Assembly (NCBI RefSeq): GCF_001613425.1
Contig: NZ_BDCI01000007.1
Location: 186,001-250,000 of the forward strand
DNA: 64,000 nt
Direction of reading: 5' to 3'
Source of the DNA: Nocardia vulneris
Lineage (GTDB): Bacteria; Actinomycetota; Actinomycetes; Mycobacteriales; Mycobacteriaceae
The number at the start of each line of letters is the position of its first letter. The first letter of the stretch is position 1. Below are positions 60,901 to 64,000 of the stretch, piece by piece. The notes under the pieces are model-generated. The model searched no databases. It was given only the letters and a program-made list of their open reading frames with translations, and was not told where the DNA came from. The translations under genes were made by a program, and so were the position numbers.

Positions 60901-62283
60901 GAACTCCGGTCCGGCATCGGCGATCCGCCGCACCATCTCCGGCACCCGGGGCAGCTCCGCGAAATCGTCCCAGCGGTCCAGGATCAGGAACAGGTCGGGC
61001 ACCGGCCCCTCGGTCAGGGCCGCGCGAACCGCCCGCAGATTGGCGGGGGAGTCGATGGTGTGCTTGCGGTACAGCCGCTTTCGGCTGCCGATCTGCTCGA
61101 GCATGCGCCGCAGCAACGCGTCCACCTGTTCGGGCTCGTCGTCACCGACCACGTCCGCGACATGCGGTAGATCGCGCATGGAGCCCAGGCGATTACTCGA
61201 TTCCAGCACATGGATCCGCGCTTCGTCCGCGGAGTGGGTCAGCACCAGCGCGGCCACCAGGGTGCGCAGCAGCGTGCTCTTGCCCGAACCCGCCCGGCCG
61301 ACGATGAGCAACCCGTCGTCCGCCCCGGCGAACTCCAGCTGCACGATATCGCCCGCCGTGCCGTCGGGCCGGCGCTGCCTACCGATCGGCACGGCCAATC
61401 GCGAAGTGCCCCACCAGTTCTCCGCCCGCAGCCCGGCATCTTCGTCCACCTGCTCCAGGCGGCCGAGCAGACTGCCGAGCAGCACCCGGTCGCCGCTGTC
61501 GCTGGCCCCGGGGGTCCGGCGCCGGGTACGGGCGATGAACACCTCGTCGTTGAGAAAGCCGTAGTGACTGGGTGTTTGGCGATCGGTGCGGCGGCGCACC
61601 TCCTCGCTCACATAGGTCCACAGGTCGTGCGTGCTGATCTGACCGGTGCCGTTGCCCGCCAGTCCCGCGGTGGTGATACCGCTGACGATGGCCGAGGTGA
61701 ACATCGACAGCGGCACGGAATCCTCGGTGGCGGGCCGGATTCCGTCCTCGGCGATCTGCACGCCGGTGCAGGCGGTCATCACGCAGATGCCGTCGCCCGC
61801 GACGAGATGCTGGCCGACCCCGTCATCGATGCCGCCGGCCGCCTTGATCACATCGCTGCCGAGGAAGGCTCCGCTGTAACAGCAGTCCAGGAGGATGACC
61901 TTGGCCGCGGCGCTCGACTCACGGATCAGCTCCTTGATGAACGCGGACGACACCGCGGAACTGCTGGGCAGCGTCGGGTCCGTGTTACAGGCGGCCAGGT
62001 ACAGGTTGCGACTGGTGCGAAAGCCGTGGCCGGAGTAGTAGAACAGCACGAGATCTTCCGAGCGCGCGGTGCGGAACAACCGCTCGATGCTGCGCTCGAT
62101 CTCGGTCTTCGACTCGTTGACCAGGATCTCCGCGGGCTGGAACGCGCCGATACTGGGATCGTGCAACAGGTTTCGCAGCTCGCGGGCGTCCGAGACCGGT
62201 GCGTAGAGCTGCGAGATCGCCGTCGAATGAAAGGTGTCGTTGGCGACGAACAGCGCGATCCGGCGGCCCCGGGGGCTAGTCAT
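57937..62283 (-). CDS. Caspase-like protease fused to four FtsK/EccC-type ATPase modules
   Basis: A 1448-residue protein from ATG 62283. Residues 1-255 form a caspase (C14-like) domain: catalytic His86 in FYYSGHGF and Cys135 in LLDCCYSGAF, preceded by an N-terminal strand (RIALFVANDTFHS). Then come four P-loop units: GRAGSGKS (329-336, with FLILDRWDD), GATGAGKS (634-641, with FLLVDFKGGATF and VIVIEEF), GGPRSGKST (ending about 952) and QGYGKTT (Lys about 1251). Unit 2 is the best EccC match. No membrane spans are seen, unlike EccC. The gene overlaps the EACC1-like gene by eight bases. The most unusual gene here. Confidence 0.9.
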   Translation of the reverse strand: MTSPRGRRIALFVANDTFHSTAISQLYAPVSDARELRNLLHDPSIGAFQPAEILVNESKTEIERSIERLFRTARSEDLVLFYYSGHGFRTSRNLYLAACNTDPTLPSSSAVSSAFIKELIRESSAAAKVILLDCCYSGAFLGSDVIKAAGGIDDGVGQHLVAGDGICVMTACTGVQIAEDGIRPATEDSVPLSMFTSAIVSGITTAGLAGNGTGQISTHDLWTYVSEEVRRRTDRQTPSHYGFLNDEVFIARTRRRTPGASDSGDRVLLGSLLGRLEQVDEDAGLRAENWWGTSRLAVPIGRQRRPDGTAGDIVQLEFAGADDGLLIVGRAGSGKSTLLRTLVAALVLTHSADEARIHVLESSNRLGSMRDLPHVADVVGDDEPEQVDALLRRMLEQIGSRKRLYRKHTIDSPANLRAVRAALTEGPVPDLFLILDRWDDFAELPRVPEMVRRIADAGPEFGVHVIATVRDWNDVPDWMARLLTVQIELRLHRPGDSRIDPERALRLPEGPGWALHQQQPFRIAVPDIREPPADPTLVDDMTDGAADLVARLRARHTAAGVGAGQAGAEVDVDFAALHGLADVSVPDLTRWWQDRSPREMLRIPIGATRPGEPVFLDLKQVGDGGMGPHGLVVGATGAGKSELLRTIVLGLALHHPPDRVNFLLVDFKGGATFQPLSCLPHLAGHVRDVEQDLYLRERLQQVLAGEIERRQQLLHDAGPYPTIGEYEQARATGKALPPLPELVIVIEEFVELLSGTSAFVDVLVRIGRLGRSLGMHLLLGTQRPDEWRLRALDSYLSYRIALRTFSPAESRLVLGTTDAYHLPRIPGYGYLRIGAGTVTRFRAAYASGAGAATAGIGGVDRPVAESLAVALGRDGPVAHQIWPEPLSDSSTVGMLLRQWNTTLSVDRPGALRLPIGVVDVPRKHRRDVLVADLSSSSGPMAIVGGPRSGKSTALRTLIVAAAATHTPEQVQFYCLDLGGVLAGLADIPHVGSVAGRRDSDRIRRTVAEIAALVGRREQRFRELGLTSMHEFRSHKARLAELPAGKRAADPLSADEYGDVFLIVDGLDVLQQDYPALEQTLVTVATQGPPCGIHLVVTLPPWTRSRLAVPETIGTLIELRLGDPADSQLDRQAAGTVPPEHPGRGLSPDKLHLLIALPRLDADTDPQHLPGGIAAAARQLRTIYGARRAPEVRLLPLDIPRTYVLRSALHTGVAQDATHVVIGLGERELSPLALDFATQPHFMAFADQGYGKTTLLHNILRGIVENSTPEQAQILLIDYRRTLLGAVDENRLTAYCPTAATVPDAIDKLCQLLATRIPGPDIGPHQLHDRTWWTGPECFVVVDDHDLVVTDGDDPLEPLLEFLSTAYDVGLHVVLTRRATGLARALHGSLLGRLREVSAAALLMSAPADEGNLFGGNVRAACLPPGRGVLVTRSREPEPIQIAHLPPPR

Positions 62284-62644
62284 CGCCTAACAGACTCCGT
62301 AACTGATCGACGACGCCGTCGACCTGCCCATCGGTCGGCCGGACGATCGTGACGCCACGGTTGCCCTTACGGACCGTGACGGATTCGGCCCGGTTCCGCG
62401 CGAGAAACCGGATGACGATGTCGCGAACGGCCCAGGACGCGGCGCTGAGCGCACCCCCGGACACGAGCAACTGACCGAGCTCGACCGCGGTACCGGACTT
62501 CGTCCCGGAACTGCCGGCCTTGGTCACCGGCTCGACCGCCACGCCCGAGATCTCGCGCAGCTCCTCGGCCAGCTCCTCGGCCAGCTGATCGAGCCGCTGC
62601 TCCTCCCGCGGATCGACGGTGACGATGAACAACACGTCGGCCAT
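62276..62644 (-). CDS. EACC1-like small protein coupled to the caspase gene
   Basis: A 122-residue cytoplasmic protein. ATG 62644 has GGGAGG seven bases upstream (an upstream frame to 62731 has no support). It starts MADVLFIVTVDPREEQRLDQLAEEL, has KAGSSGTKSGTAVELGQLLVSGGALSA, and an ending of alternating strands (ESVTVRKGNRGVTIVRPTD). The GTK...ELG stretch and the length match the effector-associated constant component family EACC1, which accompanies proteases, caspases and NTPases in actinobacterial conflict systems. Its start region and stop overlap the caspase gene (ATGACTAG), implying a stoichiometric partnership. Confidence 0.78.
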   Translation of the reverse strand: MADVLFIVTVDPREEQRLDQLAEELAEELREISGVAVEPVTKAGSSGTKSGTAVELGQLLVSGGALSAASWAVRDIVIRFLARNRAESVTVRKGNRGVTIVRPTDGQVDGVVDQLRSLLGDD

Positions 62645-62775
62645 CGATATGCCTCCCCAATTCGACTGCCGCATCCCACGGCACACCGTCATTCTAGTGC
62701 GTGGGACGGCAAACGAGCTGCGGTCTTGCACCTATGGGATAACAACCGGTGCGGCGGTGGTTCGGCCGTGCGTGC

Positions 62776-63762
62776 TCACCAGTCGTGGCTGATGATCTTC
62801 GAATTACGCAGTGCGCGCAGCGTCGCGGTGGTCATGCGGTCGCGCAGCTGCCCGACCCGCGCGGTCCACTGCCGGGTGAAGCCGGGATCGGCTTCCAGGC
62901 CCTCCCACAGTCGCCGCAACTGCGGTGCCGTGTGCGCGCCCGGCATCCAGAGCGGCACAAGCTGTTCCAGCAAGGGCACGAGTTGCTCCAGCACCATGTC
63001 GGTCTCGTGGTCGGCCCTGGCGCCGCGGTCGGCTACCTGGCCGATGGTGGTGAGCAGCCAGTCGTGGATCGCGAGGTCCTCACAGAAGCGCTGGGCCACC
63101 GCGGCATCCTGCGGACCCAGGGTGAGCCGTACGGTGCGCAGCGTGTCGCTCGCCAGATGAAAAGCGAAGTGGGGCAGGCAGTCCGGCTCCGGCGACACCT
63201 CGACGGACCAGCGCAGTCGCGTGCTGCCTGCGCGGAACGGCACCTTCTGGTCGAGTCGCGGGTCGACCCGGGTGAAGGTGGACATGCGCTGACTGACCGA
63301 GGTCAGGTCGAGTTGCTCGGCGTCCTGCACGTGCAGGTGGCCGTCCGCGATCCGGCCGGCCGGTCGCGCACCGAGCGCGCTCACCGCGTCGACGGTGCCG
63401 GGCCTGCTCAGGTAGTACGACCATGGCTGCCGGTCCTGCGCCCGCATCACCCTGGTGTGGGACGAGCCCTGTAACACCCGGCCGCCGATCACCACCGTGC
63501 GCGAGGCGACCGTGCCGATCACGTGAATGTGCTTGCCCGACAGCGGGATCAGGTCACAGTCCACACCTTCGAAACGATTCGGCGACAGCACCAAGGGCAT
63601 CGGCCGCGCCCGGGCGCTCACCGCGATGCCGGGTTGCACCGTGCTCAGCAGCTCGACCCCGGCGGTCGTGTCCAGCACATTCCGGGATGGCAGCAGACAG
63701 GTGTGAATCTCGCCGAGCACGACCAGCGGCGGGTCATCGGATGCCACGACGGCGTCGTTCAT
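62776..63762 (-). CDS. SCO2521-like conserved protein
   Basis: A 328-residue protein from ATG 63762. It begins with MNDAVVASDDPPLVVLGEIHTCLLPSRNVLDTTAG, then PMPLVLSPNRFEGVDCDLIPLSGKHIHVIGTVASRTVVIGGRVLQGSS, the pattern of the actinobacterial SCO2521 family; the C-terminal third is helical. No catalytic motif is evident. It starts one base after the stop of the gene beyond it, so both are co-transcribed. Homologues in Streptomyces sit in clusters with SCO2522-type genes. Family assignment is by recall of motifs, with no search made. Confidence 0.65.
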   Translation of the reverse strand: MNDAVVASDDPPLVVLGEIHTCLLPSRNVLDTTAGVELLSTVQPGIAVSARARPMPLVLSPNRFEGVDCDLIPLSGKHIHVIGTVASRTVVIGGRVLQGSSHTRVMRAQDRQPWSYYLSRPGTVDAVSALGARPAGRIADGHLHVQDAEQLDLTSVSQRMSTFTRVDPRLDQKVPFRAGSTRLRWSVEVSPEPDCLPHFAFHLASDTLRTVRLTLGPQDAAVAQRFCEDLAIHDWLLTTIGQVADRGARADHETDMVLEQLVPLLEQLVPLWMPGAHTAPQLRRLWEGLEADPGFTRQWTARVGQLRDRMTTATLRALRNSKIISHDW

Positions 63763-63763
63763 C

Positions 63764-64000
63764 TCACGCTCCGTCCGCGCGCGGGAGCTTGGCGACCTCG
63801 TCGACGAACATGTGGGACAACCGGCCGGTGACCTCGCGCGGGATCGTGATCCGTTCGCCCGCAGCGCGTTTGACGGCCTTTGCCAGGACTTCCTGATCGA
63901 TGACGATGTGGTCCAGAATGGTCTGCACCGCATGTTCGATCTTCACGTACTCCCGCGGCAGAATGGACAGCGCGCGGTAGGCCTCGAACGCCGCCGCCTG
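63764..64000 (-). CDS. SCO2522-like protein, C-terminal part (partial)
   Basis: The frame is open through the end of the window, so the gene continues upstream. The visible 78 residues, such as AAAFEAYRALSILPREYVKI, EHAVQTILDHIVIDQEVLAK and the end RLSHMFVDEVAKLPRADGA, form helices like the C-terminus of SCO2522-type proteins. It lies one base from the SCO2521-like start, in one operon that presumably leads on to the EACC1 and caspase genes. Nothing can be said about its N-terminal domains. Confidence 0.55.
   Translation of the reverse strand, partial: QAAAFEAYRALSILPREYVKIEHAVQTILDHIVIDQEVLAKAVKRAAGERITIPREVTGRLSHMFVDEVAKLPRADGA

Noticed and set aside
57937..62283. Ordinary type VII secretion ATPase EccC
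   Set aside because: The N-terminal membrane anchor is absent and replaced by a caspase domain, a fourth P-loop unit is present, and none of the other ESX core genes (EccB, EccD, EccE, mycosin) is in the visible region.

Overview
The window is high-GC DNA from an actinomycete, most likely a mycolic-acid-containing Corynebacteriales member close to Nocardia. The best evidence is gene order. Myo-inositol-1-phosphate synthase, a PadR regulator, a DUF5318 protein, a class A penicillin-binding protein (PonA), a multi-membrane-span glycosyltransferase, and then rpsF, ssb, rpsR, rplI and dnaB follow the same order as the Mycobacterium tuberculosis Rv0046c to Rv0058 block. DUF3558 lipoproteins, ESX-type helical proteins and SCO2521/SCO2522-like genes also fit. 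The genus is an inference from content and was not checked by any search.

Layout. 1-2462: end of a sugar ABC importer (SugA/SugB-like permeases). 2611-4863: a first class A PBP. 5168-6061: two tandem effector-binding-domain proteins. 6403-8006: a two-gene accessory cassette (winged-helix protein plus a DUF3800-like protein) between strong inverted repeats. 8331-15259: conserved chromosomal block (ino1, padR, DUF5318, ponA, glycosyltransferase). 15241-32582: a 17-kb Ter/TerD stress island with three TerD-family proteins (two multi-domain), a TerA-like protein, three AIM24 proteins, a TerC/DUF475 membrane protein and a predicted metabolite-synthesis operon (HAD phosphatase, a PRTase-TRSP-StiP-PELOTA fusion, a CitE-like lyase and a coiled-coil protein). 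An epimerase, a metallo-beta-lactamase-fold hydrolase and a MerR regulator sit inside it. 32584-38790: EamA exporter, CGNR regulator, hydrolase and a very large AfsR/SARP-type regulator. 39012-45591: a second glycosyltransferase, then rpsF-ssb-rpsR-rplI and an intein-bearing dnaB, with a DnaA-box-rich gap before dnaB. 45705-57930: mostly small secreted, regulatory and enzymatic genes, including two DUF3558 lipoproteins and an ESX-like gene pair. 57937-64000: a reverse-strand operon encoding SCO2522-like and SCO2521-like proteins, a small EACC1-like protein, and a 1448-residue caspase fused to four FtsK/EccC-type ATPase modules.

How the genes work together. The Ter island splits the normally close ponA/glycosyltransferase and rpsF loci and looks like one functional unit: calcium-binding TerD proteins, membrane TerC, AIM24 partners and an enzyme set expected to make a nucleoside-like small molecule. 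The terminal operon looks like a regulated protease or cell-death-type conflict system in which an EACC1 protein is translationally coupled to a caspase that sits where EccC proteins normally carry their membrane anchor. I regard this as the most unusual object in the window. Several divergent gene pairs have clear candidate operators (23523, 33499, 49662, 10034 and 51531 regions). One enzyme gene (SGNH hydrolase, 51733) has an N-terminal frame with no start codon, and one reading frame (47435) looks like a gene remnant.
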